From positions 1-38,519 of the forward strand of contig JAHEHF010000024.1 in assembly GCA_024644745.1 (NCBI GenBank): DNA of 38,519 nucleotides. Reading direction: 5' to 3'. Under the pieces are notes generated by a model. The model ran no database searches. It saw only the letters and a program-made list of their open reading frames with translations, and had not been told where the DNA came from. The stretch is from Flavobacteriaceae bacterium. GTDB lineage: Bacteria > Bacteroidota > Bacteroidia > Flavobacteriales > Flavobacteriaceae. Positions 17,361-27,477 of this stretch are shown piece after piece. A program made the position numbers and the translations under genes. How positions within the stretch are numbered: the stretch's first letter is position 1; each line of letters begins with the position of its first letter.

Positions 17361-17867
17361 TCAGGATTTACACCATGAGGTAAACATCCAGTTTCTTTTT
17401 TCCAGGTCGCTCATAAATTCTGTGATCATTTGCTCGGTAACGTTATCACCTGTTTCGAGAGAAGCATTGAGAACATCCATCATTTTTTGATGTAAAATAC
17501 CATAGTCCTTTAATAACTCCCGCACCATATAAGTGGCTTCCATGCGCTCAGATTCTACTTCCCGTATCGTTGACATTTCGAGAATTTCTTCGAGATTCAT
17601 TGAGGGCTTTAAACCAAACACCCTGATCCTTTCGGCAATCATATCAATATGTTCTGTTACCTTGTTGTACTCATTCTCAAATTCCTGATGCAATTCGAAA
17701 AAATCCTGAGATTCGACATTCCAGTGAAAATTTCTTAGTTTCTGATAATGAATGTGATAATTTGCAAATAATTCCTTTAAAGACACCACGATTTCTGCAG
17801 TTTCTAAAAAGGTGAATCCGAGTTTTCTAAATGTTTTTTGTGATTTTTCTATTGTTAAATTTTCCAT
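17361..17867 (-). CDS. dps: Dps-family ferritin-like protein
   Basis: 168 residues. Dps forms dodecamers that oxidise and store iron and protect DNA during starvation and peroxide stress. The dinuclear ferroxidase ligands are all present with canonical spacing: His48, His60, Asp75 and Glu79 (in FHWNVESQDFFELH and EHIDMIAER). The N-terminal tail has several lysines and could bind DNA. It is a single gene with its own downstream hairpin. A 24 bp near-perfect palindrome lies 56 bp upstream of the start (17923-17946) and is a candidate operator. Confidence 0.92.
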   Translation of the reverse strand: MENLTIEKSQKTFRKLGFTFLETAEIVVSLKELFANYHIHYQKLRNFHWNVESQDFFELHQEFENEYNKVTEHIDMIAERIRVFGLKPSMNLEEILEMSTIREVESERMEATYMVRELLKDYGILHQKMMDVLNASLETGDNVTEQMITEFMSDLEKRNWMFTSWCKS

Positions 17868-18170
17868 GATTATTGTTTTTTAGATATTTATTTAATTTTG
17901 TCCTTTTCACCTGATTTCAGACCATATCATGTTCCAACATGATATGCTGATTGCTGAGGGTGAATCGTTTAGTTTTTTTGAAAAATAGGAATAGCTATAG
18001 ACCTTATTGGGGTCTAGATCACTTTGAAGATTGATATATATTGATCGTACATCATGTCTTTAATATACGTTTTTTTAGCAAAAATGCAAAAATTTAACAT
18101 TTATTAACAGCTTAAGCGATAGGATGCAACATGTCTCTTCATGCCTGTCAATTTAAACTACTTCTATGCA
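17868..18170. other. Intergenic region upstream of dps
   Basis: 303 bp with no credible ORF. It lies between the phosphoribosyltransferase stop and the dps start. The one structured element is the palindrome at 17923-17946. No TTG/TAnnTTTG promoter pair was found by eye for dps. Confidence 0.6.
17923..17946. promoter_or_regulatory. 24 bp palindrome in the dps upstream region
   Basis: Arms CATATCATGTT (17923-17933) and AACATGATATG (17936-17946) are perfect inverted repeats of 11 bp around a central CC. The site is 56 bp upstream of the dps ATG and is not followed by a T run, so an operator is more likely than a terminator. The sequence does not match the Fur or PerR consensus as I recall them. 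Confidence 0.5.
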
Positions 18171-18818
18171 TCATGTGACCAATTCAGCACTTTCAAGTAT
18201 AGCAATAGCCTGTTCATCTGATATCTGACCAAAATCCCTGTAAAACTGACCTATGGCATAAAAATGCCTGGGCTGGTGCAGGCATACTACTTTATCAATA
18301 TTTGGGGAAGACATCAATTTTCGAACGGCAGAAGACGGAGCCACAGGAATGGCAAGAATGATTTGATCCGCGCCTTCCTTATGTAGCAGATCCACGGTGG
18401 CCAGCATCGTGCTTCCGGTAGCAATGCCATCATCAACAAGAATGATCTTTTTATGTTTCACTTCTTGCCTTTTCCTTTTTTGATGGTATTTATTATCGCG
18501 TTCCTTTAGCAGCTTCCTGATTCTTTCTGTTTCGGACTCAATATATTCAGGGTCCGAATCAGCTGCCTGTGGTTCCAGAATGCGTCCTTTTATGCTTAAG
18601 GCCCCAATGGCGTATTCTTTATTATGCCTGGCCCCTATCTTTTTCACCAGCACGACATCCAGTGGAAGGTGCAGCCGTTTTGCAATGATGGCCCCCAGGG
18701 GTAAACCACCTCTTGGAATCGCAAGTACAAGGTCGTATTTTTTTGAATGAGCTGAAAACTGGTCTGCCAGTCTTTCACCTGCCTCATTTCTGTCTTTAAA
18801 AAGTGTATCATTCAGCAT
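18171..18818 (-). CDS. Phosphoribosyltransferase-domain protein
   Basis: 215 residues of the type I phosphoribosyltransferase fold. It has the PRPP-binding loop ILVDDGIATGSTM (about 126-138), preceded by AIPRGGLPLGAIIAKRL and a VLVKKIGARHNKEYAIGA segment characteristic of this uncharacterised subgroup. Between them is a charged helical insertion (ESETERIRKLLKERDNKYHQ). The gene follows an alpha/beta hydrolase gene by only 5 nt, so they are co-transcribed; the two domains occur fused in some actinobacteria. The substrate is unknown. The subgroup is often found with stress genes, in keeping with dps next door. Confidence 0.82.
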   Translation of the reverse strand: MLNDTLFKDRNEAGERLADQFSAHSKKYDLVLAIPRGGLPLGAIIAKRLHLPLDVVLVKKIGARHNKEYAIGALSIKGRILEPQAADSDPEYIESETERIRKLLKERDNKYHQKRKRQEVKHKKIILVDDGIATGSTMLATVDLLHKEGADQIILAIPVAPSSAVRKLMSSPNIDKVVCLHQPRHFYAIGQFYRDFGQISDEQAIAILESAELVT

Positions 18819-18823
18819 TTCGA

Positions 18824-19471
18824 TTATTTTAAATTATCTTCAAACCAACTCGCAGAGATTTCAGTTACTTTTTCCAGGGCTCCTGCTTCCTCAAAAAGAT
18901 GTGTGGCTCCGGGAATCAGGACCATCGATTTTTTGCAGGTAAGATGGGCATAGGCTTTTTTATTCAGATCAATGACCACCTCATCCTTTTGACCAATAAT
19001 GAAAAGGGTTGGAGCTGTAACCGACTCAAGTTCTATAAAGCCGGCGAGATCAGGTCTTCCCCCTCTTGACACCACCGCCCCTATTTTATCTTTTAATTCT
19101 GAAGCGGCTTTCAGGGCCGAAGCGGCTCCTGTGCTGGCACCGAAATATCCAAGGGGCAGGTCGCTCGTGTCCTCATTTTCCAAAATCCAGAGGGTAACTT
19201 CGATCAGCCGTCTGGTCAAAAGTTCAATATCAAATCGGTTCTCATAAATGAGGTCCTCCTCTCTTGTTAACAAATCAAAAAGTAAGGTGGCGTATCCATG
19301 TCTGTTGAGTTGTTTGGCTACAAAATTGTTTCTCGGACTCAGCCTGCTGCTGCCGCTTCCGTGTGAGAAAACTACAATTCCCTTGGCGTCAAATGGAATG
19401 ATGAGGTTTCCGGGTAAGTCAATATCACGCAAAGGTATGTTTACCTCATGAATGTCGCTGTTTGATATCAT
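18824..19471 (-). CDS. Dienelactone-hydrolase-like alpha/beta hydrolase
   Basis: 215 residues from the ATG at 19471 (an in-frame GTG lies one codon upstream). The fold shows the oxyanion HGSGSSRLSPRN, the nucleophile elbow GASTGA with Ser113, an acid in IIGQKDEVV (Asp163) and His191 in GATHLFEE, a complete hydrolase triad. No signal peptide, so cytoplasmic. It is the first gene of a two-gene unit with the phosphoribosyltransferase. The real substrate is unknown; dienelactone activity is implied only by the family name. Confidence 0.82.
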   Translation of the reverse strand: MISNSDIHEVNIPLRDIDLPGNLIIPFDAKGIVVFSHGSGSSRLSPRNNFVAKQLNRHGYATLLFDLLTREEDLIYENRFDIELLTRRLIEVTLWILENEDTSDLPLGYFGASTGAASALKAASELKDKIGAVVSRGGRPDLAGFIELESVTAPTLFIIGQKDEVVIDLNKKAYAHLTCKKSMVLIPGATHLFEEAGALEKVTEISASWFEDNLK

Positions 19472-19793
19472 CACAGTGTAGTTAAATTATTTATATATGT
19501 TATTGCTCGCTGCGATCAGACAGCTTCCAATTTTGTGAAAATTAAAATATCTGACCCTGAATCGCAATGACCCTGATCAACTAATCCCTTGTTTTGGCTC
19601 ATCAGGGAATTCTTGTTGATTTGTAAAATACAAGCCTGCCTGAACTCAAAACAAAGAGACTTTGGATCATCCTTTTTATACTGTTTCGAAAGGACTAAAA
19701 ATGATGAGAATCAATTTTTAGTTTGACAGGAATCATTTAAAATTCAAGCAATGATGCCTAACTTTTTACCTTATTAATTAAAAGAGAGATGAT
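19472..19793. other. Divergent intergenic region between hydrolase and dodecin genes
   Basis: 322 bp without a credible ORF. It holds a 7 bp inverted repeat, CCCTGAT (19571-19577) and ATCAGGG (19601-19607), next to a promoter-like pair on the plus strand (19594-19623). No other structured element was recognised. Confidence 0.55.
19594..19623 (+). promoter_or_regulatory. Candidate plus-strand promoter for dodecin
   Basis: TTG at 19594-19596 (within TTTTG) is followed after 19 nt by TTGATTTG (19616-19623), one mismatch from TAnnTTTG. It would give a leader of about 165 nt, which is long. The inverted repeat CCCTGAT/ATCAGGG overlaps its upstream half. Confidence 0.3.
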
Positions 19794-19997
19794 ATGTCAG
19801 TTTTAAAAGTTGTAGAGATTTTAGGCAATTCCACCGTAAGCTGGGAAGATGCTGTTCAACAGGTAGTGAACGAAGCTTCCAAGACCATTAAAAACATCAA
19901 ATCAGTTTATATCAAAGACATGCAGGCCATGGTAAAAGACAACAAAATAAGTGAATACCGGGTCAATGCCAAAGTCACCTTTGGCATAATGGACTAA
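19794..19997 (+). CDS. Dodecin, flavin-storage protein
   Basis: 67 residues, the full length of dodecins, which form hollow dodecamers that bind and protect riboflavin, FMN or related flavins in the cytoplasm. The family pattern is clear: VLKVVEILGNSTVSWEDAVQ, then the helix ending in KNIKSVYI, and the strand pair KISEYRVNAKVTFGI. The position that carries the flavin-stacking Trp in the best-studied dodecins appears to be Tyr39. Monocistronic, ending before a bidirectional terminator. Confidence 0.9.
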   Translation: MSVLKVVEILGNSTVSWEDAVQQVVNEASKTIKNIKSVYIKDMQAMVKDNKISEYRVNAKVTFGIMD

Positions 19998-20128
19998 TGC
20001 CAGTCAATCTTACCACATCAAATTAAATCTGTTTTTTACAGAATAAAAGTGGGCCAAAAAAAATGATTTGTTCTTATTCCTGAGTTACTAAGGATTCGGG
20101 ACAGGAAAATTGTATTGCCAAATCAATA

Positions 20129-20158
20129 AAAAAGCACCCGTAGTTTCGGGTGCTTTTT
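20129..20158. terminator. Bidirectional terminator between dodecin and the DoxX-like gene
   Basis: Perfect 12 bp stem, AAAAAGCACCCG (20129-20140) and CGGGTGCTTTTT (20147-20158), with the loop TAGTTT. A and T tracts flank it on both strands. It lies between two convergent genes and can serve both. Confidence 0.85.
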
Positions 20159-20227
20159 GAATTCTTTTTGGCTGCAATCAAAATCATCTTATCATGACTG
20201 CTAAAAATCTGTACAATTATTCGGATC

Positions 20228-20584
20228 TCAGTCAGACTGGTCCTTGGAAAAGAACCAGGCCGCACCGGCCAGGGCAAAATCCTTTAAAAACATAGAGGTG
20301 GCTGTTTGATCCCCTCCGATGGCTCCGGGCAACCAGAGCAACACGGCAAAAAGTAAAAGCATCAGACCCAGGAGCTGTAATGCCAATTGGGCTTTTTTTC
20401 CCATAATCACTGCCACAACCGCTGCTAAAAGTGCAACCCCTGTCAGGTACACCCAAACGACTTTTGCCGGCAAAAATGCAGGAACGATTCCGGACATTGC
20501 TTCAGCATTCATAAAATGAAACAATCCGAAGATGGCTAAAGGGATCAAGTACATGTACTTTCCCAGTGTGTGTAAAATTTTCAT
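20228..20584 (-). CDS. DoxX-like small membrane protein
   Basis: 118 residues with four predicted transmembrane segments, and the DoxX-type opening (LGKYMYLIPLAIFGLFHFMNAEAM) followed by WVYLTGVALLAAVVAVI. DoxX-family proteins are inner-membrane proteins of poorly defined role, some linked to quinone or thiol redox and oxidative stress. It is a single gene with a terminator downstream. The context gives no sharper prediction. Confidence 0.75.
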   Translation of the reverse strand: MKILHTLGKYMYLIPLAIFGLFHFMNAEAMSGIVPAFLPAKVVWVYLTGVALLAAVVAVIMGKKAQLALQLLGLMLLLFAVLLWLPGAIGGDQTATSMFLKDFALAGAAWFFSKDQSD

Positions 20585-20816
20585 TGGTATTATTGATTAA
20601 AGTTTGTTAAATATAAGAAATTAAAATAAGCCGGTGCTTAATTGCCTCATTACGAGCCATCAGTGAATTATTCTTTATCCCATGTATCTTTAAGCTGAAA
20701 GTGAGGCTTATCCGATTCTATAAATAAGGCAGCGCATGAAAACGCTGACATTTTTAACTTTTAAACTAAAAGAAAACACTGAGGATGTGTCACATTGATA
20801 CTTCTAAATTCTGTAA

Positions 20817-22133
20817 TCAGGTTTGGAGGCGGCCCTTGACGTTCAGGTATCCAAAACCAGCTATAACAATAAATGACACAAGGGGTATGACAAATGAAAT
20901 TCTTACCGCAGCCATAGAACCAACTGACTGCAAATCAATCACTGCCCCCTGCAAAGGTGGCATCAGCGCCCCTCCTACAATGGCCATAACCAGTCCAGCA
21001 GAACCATATGTTGAATCATTCCCCAGGTCCTCCAGTGCAATTCCGTAAATGGTTGGGAACATTAAAGACATGAAGGCTGAAGTGGCAACAAGGCAATACA
21101 ATCCCCAATGTCCTTCTATAAAAATAGTTCCGGTCATGGTCAATACCCCTCCCAAAGCAAAATACATCAACAACTTTTTAGCATCCATGAATTTCATCAG
21201 CCAGGTCGTCAGAAATCGGCTGGCTAAAAAAATAGACATGGCCACAATATTATACACCTGAGCCTCTGATTTGGTCATCCCAAGGTGCTCTCCATACTGG
21301 ATGATGAAGGTCCAGCACATGATCTGCGCTCCTACATAAAAAGCCTGGGTAACGACACCTGCCTTGTAACGCCTGTTGCCAAGAAGTCGTTCCAGCGATT
21401 TTTTTAAGTCACTTCTGAGTGAAGTATCCCTGCCTTCGGGCATTTTTGTCAGTAAAACAATCACAAACATCACAAGAACAACAAAGCCTAAAACCAGATA
21501 AGGATCTCTGATCAAAATCAGGTCTGCTGTTTTCTGAACGGTTTTTTCAACTTGTCCAAGTGTCGGATAGATCAATTCTCCGTCTGCAGTTCGGGCATCT
21601 GACTGAAGTTTCTTCAGGATGATTTGAGCAGCAACGGTCATTCCTAACAAAGAACCGACAGGATTAAAGGCCTGGGCGAGGTTCAATCTCCTTGTTGCCG
21701 TCCTTGGATCTCCCATCTGAAGTATATACGGATTCGCGGTCGTTTCCAGAAAAGCCAGGCCAAAAGTAAGGACGTACAGCGACAACAAAAACAACTCAAA
21801 GATCTCAAAGCGGGCTGCAGGATAAAACATAAAAGCCCCTGTGGCATATAAGGCAAGGCCTAGCAGGATACCCTTTTTATAACTGTATTTCTGAATAAAC
21901 ATGGCAGCCGGAAGTGCCATACATGTATACCCCCCGTAGAATGCGAACTGCACCAAAGCAGCTTTTGAGTTTGGAATTTCCATTAAAGTCTTGAAAGCGG
22001 CTACCAGAGGATTGGTAATATCATTAGCAAATCCCCAGAGGGCAAATAAGCTCGTCACGATCACAAATGGCAATGCAAACTTCTTTTCAAGGGTTTTTGG
22101 AAGCGGGTTCATCACAACAATTTTTCTTGACAT
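20817..22133 (-). CDS. FucP-type sugar:H+ symporter
   Basis: 438 residues from the ATG at 22133 (MSRKIVV), the same length as E. coli FucP. The frame is open upstream, but the extra residues look non-membrane. Family marks are ALWGFANDITNPLVAAF in TM1, ALVQFAFYGGYTCMALPAAM, and FGLAFLETTANPYILQMG with the Glu-Thr-Thr-Ala-Asn-Pro-Tyr signature of the fucose/glucose/galactose permeases. It has about 12 spans and sits in the inner membrane. Fucose is the likeliest substrate because a FucU-like gene starts divergently just upstream, but related members carry other hexoses, so the substrate is inferred. Confidence 0.85.
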   Translation of the reverse strand: MSRKIVVMNPLPKTLEKKFALPFVIVTSLFALWGFANDITNPLVAAFKTLMEIPNSKAALVQFAFYGGYTCMALPAAMFIQKYSYKKGILLGLALYATGAFMFYPAARFEIFELFLLSLYVLTFGLAFLETTANPYILQMGDPRTATRRLNLAQAFNPVGSLLGMTVAAQIILKKLQSDARTADGELIYPTLGQVEKTVQKTADLILIRDPYLVLGFVVLVMFVIVLLTKMPEGRDTSLRSDLKKSLERLLGNRRYKAGVVTQAFYVGAQIMCWTFIIQYGEHLGMTKSEAQVYNIVAMSIFLASRFLTTWLMKFMDAKKLLMYFALGGVLTMTGTIFIEGHWGLYCLVATSAFMSLMFPTIYGIALEDLGNDSTYGSAGLVMAIVGGALMPPLQGAVIDLQSVGSMAAVRISFVIPLVSFIVIAGFGYLNVKGRLQT

Positions 22134-22268
22134 ATCACAAGAGCCAATATATAAATTAAAATCAATATTCCTCATTTTCTCAACTACGGAAATTGATCCT
22201 CAACACCCTTTTGATCTTTGCAGAACTCTTTACTAATGCCTATATTGGATCCCGTAAAGAAAGAAATT

Positions 22269-22700
22269 ATGCTTAAAGGTATTTCACCTGTCATCAGTCC
22301 GCAGCTTTTGGCGGCACTGGCTTCAATGGGTCACGGAGACGAAATCGTGCTGGCCGATGCCCACTTCCCGTCTGGGAATATAAACGACAACATCCTTCGT
22401 GCCGATGGTATTAAGATCGCTGATCTTTTAAAAGGGATCCTTCCTTTATTTGAACTCGATGCCTATGTTCCCTGCCCTGTTTTTATGATGGATGCTGTAA
22501 AAGGAGACAAAATCGACCCAGCTGTTGAAGCCCAATATTTAAAAGCGATTCATGAGACCAACCCTCAGCTGAAGAGCATTGAACGACTTGAAAGATTTGC
22601 ATTCTATGAAAGAGCAAAAAAGGCATCTTACGTATTGATTACAGGAGAGCTTTCCAAATACGGAAATATCATTTTAAAAAAAGGTGTAACCCCGGTTTAG
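22269..22700 (+). CDS. fucU: L-fucose mutarotase (RbsD/FucU family)
   Basis: 143 residues from the ATG at 22269 (MLKGISPVISPQLLAALASM), which aligns with the start of E. coli FucU. An upstream in-frame ATG at 22236 would add 11 residues. Family residues are present: MGHGDEIVLADAHFP with His22, the RADGIKIADLL segment, and the C-terminal AFYERAKKASYVLITGE and YGNIILKKGV. The enzyme interconverts alpha and beta anomers of fucose (or ribose in the RbsD branch) so that downstream enzymes get the right anomer. It is divergent from the FucP-type permease and convergent with the kinase fusion. Confidence 0.9.
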   Translation: MLKGISPVISPQLLAALASMGHGDEIVLADAHFPSGNINDNILRADGIKIADLLKGILPLFELDAYVPCPVFMMDAVKGDKIDPAVEAQYLKAIHETNPQLKSIERLERFAFYERAKKASYVLITGELSKYGNIILKKGVTPV

Positions 22701-22721
22701 CTTTTCATAAGGCCTGTTTGG

Positions 22722-23864
22722 CTATGGCATCCAGCGTCGAATTTTCACTTTCATCGAATTTTTAACAGGGTGGTCAGCAACGAGCACCAGATACCCGCCT
22801 CCTCCGGCACCTGATAATTTCCATGCCATTGCCTTGTCTTTGTACTGATCGATCACTTTCTCAATCTTTGTGTTCAGCATGTTTGGAAATATCGATGTCT
22901 GGGCCTCAAAAGAAGCCCTGAATGCATCTGCAAAACCAACCAGGTCCTTGCTCAAAATTGAATCCCAGCAACTGGCACTCGACTCTGCCAGTTTTCTGAT
23001 CAGCGGTTTTTCAAAACGGGTATTGGATAACAGATCCGTACCCTCGGGACGCGGCCAAAGGGGTATTAAAAACAAATGGTCCTCAAGCCAGTTCAGGATA
23101 TCCTCGTCATATTTCTTCTCTATGGTTTCGGGCCAATACTCCCCTTTATAAAAATGCCTTGACAAACCCGGTACACAAATCCCTATGGCATCCTGTGCTC
23201 CCGAGACCAATTTGTTTCCGGGTTTGTTCTCGAATCGGAACAACAACTCTGCCAGTTTTTCCGGTTTCCCAAGCGGAAGCTGGTTATTCCAAAGTTCCTT
23301 GGCCGCCTTTCTGGTTGATGTAGACATGCCACTTCGCTCATTGTATTCTATAACAGGCTCGAGTGATATGGTAATGGCCCATCCCGGATAAATTTCAGAA
23401 AGATAGGGCTGATCAATCCATGTGCCCGCGAGGTCAAGCCTGTAAGGTAAATGATTCATCATATCTTTTCTGATGACCGTTGTTGACCTCTCTGGCAGCC
23501 CTGGCTCAGGTACTCTGTTCAAAATAATGTATTCTATACCCAAATCCTTACAAAGGTCCTGTTTAAAGGGAGAGTGACCATCCTCATTAACCACATATCT
23601 GTCAGGGGACAATTTTTTTAGTTCTTCCTTGAAGTCAAGGATCCCAGAGCCTGAATTGATCCAGGCACCAGCAACATATTTTATCGATTGCACAATAAAC
23701 AACCTTTCCTGTTCTGAATTCAAGGTTTCTCTACCCTTCAATTCTTCGATGGTCCTGTCAGAACCAATACCCACATAAACTTCCCCATACTGAGCCGCCT
23801 CCTTAAAAAAGGCAACATGCCCGCTGTGTAACATATCAAAACATCCGGATACAAAAACTTTCAT
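22722..23864 (-). CDS. Fused cytidylyltransferase-like and GHMP-kinase-like enzyme
   Basis: 380 residues. Residues 1 to about 130 form a nucleotidyltransferase of the HxGH class (VSGCFDMLHSGH at 5-16, a family member of GCT and HldE-C type). From about 137 a GHMP sugar-kinase domain follows: substrate motif LPYRLDLAGTW (139-149), a degenerate glycine-rich motif SGMSTST (178-184), a GAQD segment (222-225), and the C-terminal LSGAGGGG (350-357). Fewer residues than usual separate the first two kinase motifs, so the kinase is compact. The logical reaction is sugar phosphorylation plus nucleotidyl transfer, giving an activated sugar. The neighbours fucU and FucP point to fucose or a similar deoxyhexose, but the order and folds differ from Bacteroides FKP. 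Substrate is inference. Confidence 0.75.
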   Translation of the reverse strand: MKVFVSGCFDMLHSGHVAFFKEAAQYGEVYVGIGSDRTIEELKGRETLNSEQERLFIVQSIKYVAGAWINSGSGILDFKEELKKLSPDRYVVNEDGHSPFKQDLCKDLGIEYIILNRVPEPGLPERSTTVIRKDMMNHLPYRLDLAGTWIDQPYLSEIYPGWAITISLEPVIEYNERSGMSTSTRKAAKELWNNQLPLGKPEKLAELLFRFENKPGNKLVSGAQDAIGICVPGLSRHFYKGEYWPETIEKKYDEDILNWLEDHLFLIPLWPRPEGTDLLSNTRFEKPLIRKLAESSASCWDSILSKDLVGFADAFRASFEAQTSIFPNMLNTKIEKVIDQYKDKAMAWKLSGAGGGGYLVLVADHPVKNSMKVKIRRWMP

Positions 23865-23919
23865 GAGCTGATCATTATATTTGGTCCAAAAATAGTTTTT
23901 TTTTCATGATCTCCTGCGG

Positions 23920-25053
23920 TCAATCAAAATCTACCTTTGAAAGGGTTTTCATGATCTCCTCTACCCATAAAGCATACATTTTTCCACTGGGATGAAGATT
24001 GTCATCCGCAGTGAGAGAGCTGTCGTTAATGGCAAGCCTTGAAATCCCGGTGACATCAAAATACCTCACCTGACGCAAATCGGCTTCTTCTTTGATCACC
24101 TGATTGAACCGGTCGATCTCAGTTGAAATTTTAACCCTGTCAAAATTGCTTCCAAAAGGGGTATAGCCCCAATCGGGTATGGAAACAACAAATACCCTGG
24201 TTTTTTCATTACCGCTCAGGCTCATAGCCTTTTCAAGAAGCTCCACAAATTCGGGACGAAAATCTTCAGGGCTTAAACCCTGGTATTGATTGTTCACCCC
24301 AATTAGCAAAGAAACCAGGCCATAGGGCGCTTGTAAATCAGATTGAATGACTGCCTGTTGCAACTGGTCGGTACGCCATCCGGTTTGGGCTATAATTTTT
24401 ACAGTCTCAAGGGAAGTATTTGTCTTTTTCAATTCGTCAAGCAGCTGTACGGGCCATCTTTCTGATTCCTCCACAGATTGCCCAATGGTATAACTGTCTC
24501 CAAGCGCGAGATAAACCGATTTATTTTCAGTATTGATCTCTTCAAAAACAGCCTTTATTGTTTTCGACATATCCATGGTGAGTTCATAGGGGTTTGTGAG
24601 CCGGGACACTCCTTCGGTCTCCCATCTGGAAAACTGCCATCCTTCCTCAGGAATGGCGGTGAGTTGCACCGGAACCCCAGCAGCATAGTTTCCAGAATCG
24701 GATTCCGGACTTAAATTTACGGTTCCATTACCAATGATCTGGATGTTCAGACCAAATTCACTTTTCACAAACTCTGCCGTAATTTTTTTATGATCATCCA
24801 TGGTCAGCCGAACAGGGTTCTCATTTCCCGACAAGGCGCCTTTCCACTGAGAAAAAACATAGCCATTGATAGCAGCTGCTTTGATCTCCAGAACTTGACC
24901 CGCCTCATACCGCCCCGAATTTGGAGACACAAATCCGGCATCAACAGGAACCACCTCCGTTGAAAGATCATAAAGGGGTTCAGAATCGCTGTCAGCTGAA
25001 CAGGCAACCAGAATCAGCCAAGCAACAAATGATATCCATAATAGCCTAGGCAT
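23920..25053 (-). CDS. SGNH/GDSL hydrolase lipoprotein with two beta-repeat domains
   Basis: 377 residues. A lipoprotein signal ends at LILVAC with Cys18. Two repeats of about 70 residues follow (about 33-97 and 101-172), each with a YxAGxxVxxxA...GYxFxxWxG core, resembling the divergent InlB-type or bacterial-repeat beta modules found in surface proteins. The C-terminal catalytic domain is SGNH: GDSYT with Ser187, GVNNQ with Asn254, and DNLH with Asp351 and His354. It is probably an exported carbohydrate esterase or lipase-like enzyme anchored to the outer membrane. It lies 55 nt upstream of, and co-oriented with, the kinase fusion, so it may share its operon. Confidence 0.82.
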   Translation of the reverse strand: MPRLLWISFVAWLILVACSADSDSEPLYDLSTEVVPVDAGFVSPNSGRYEAGQVLEIKAAAINGYVFSQWKGALSGNENPVRLTMDDHKKITAEFVKSEFGLNIQIIGNGTVNLSPESDSGNYAAGVPVQLTAIPEEGWQFSRWETEGVSRLTNPYELTMDMSKTIKAVFEEINTENKSVYLALGDSYTIGQSVEESERWPVQLLDELKKTNTSLETVKIIAQTGWRTDQLQQAVIQSDLQAPYGLVSLLIGVNNQYQGLSPEDFRPEFVELLEKAMSLSGNEKTRVFVVSIPDWGYTPFGSNFDRVKISTEIDRFNQVIKEEADLRQVRYFDVTGISRLAINDSSLTADDNLHPSGKMYALWVEEIMKTLSKVDFD

Positions 25054-25210
25054 AAAACAATTTTACCCTGTAAAGATAAAAAGAATGCTGATGAAGAAAA
25101 CTCAGTCAATGATCAATATTATCTATGATTTAATCAATAAAAAGTAACACAAATCGCAGAAATTTTATTTAAAGTTCAGTAACTTAGAGATATAATTTTA
25201 AAACAGGTAA

Positions 25211-27415
<2,205 letters not shown>

Positions 27416-27430
27416 TCCTATCTCGTAATC

Positions 27431-27477
27431 ATGATCAGGTATGCTGACTTTGTTCGGCATACCTGATCATTTTATTT
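27431..27477 (+). terminator. Terminator of katG
   Basis: Perfect 14 bp stem, ATGATCAGGTATGC (27431-27444) and GCATACCTGATCAT (27457-27470), with a 12 nt loop, followed by TTTATTT on the plus strand. It abuts the stop of the convergent minus-strand membrane-protein gene and may also limit read-through from that side. Confidence 0.85.

Noticed and set aside
17923-17946. dps palindrome as a transcription terminator
   Set aside because: The loop would be only 2 nt and no T run follows on either strand; it also lies upstream of a gene start.
20680-20775. 27-codon ORF (MSAFSCAALF...) between the DoxX-like and FucP genes
   Set aside because: No signal peptide, motif or promoter; not distinguishable from chance.
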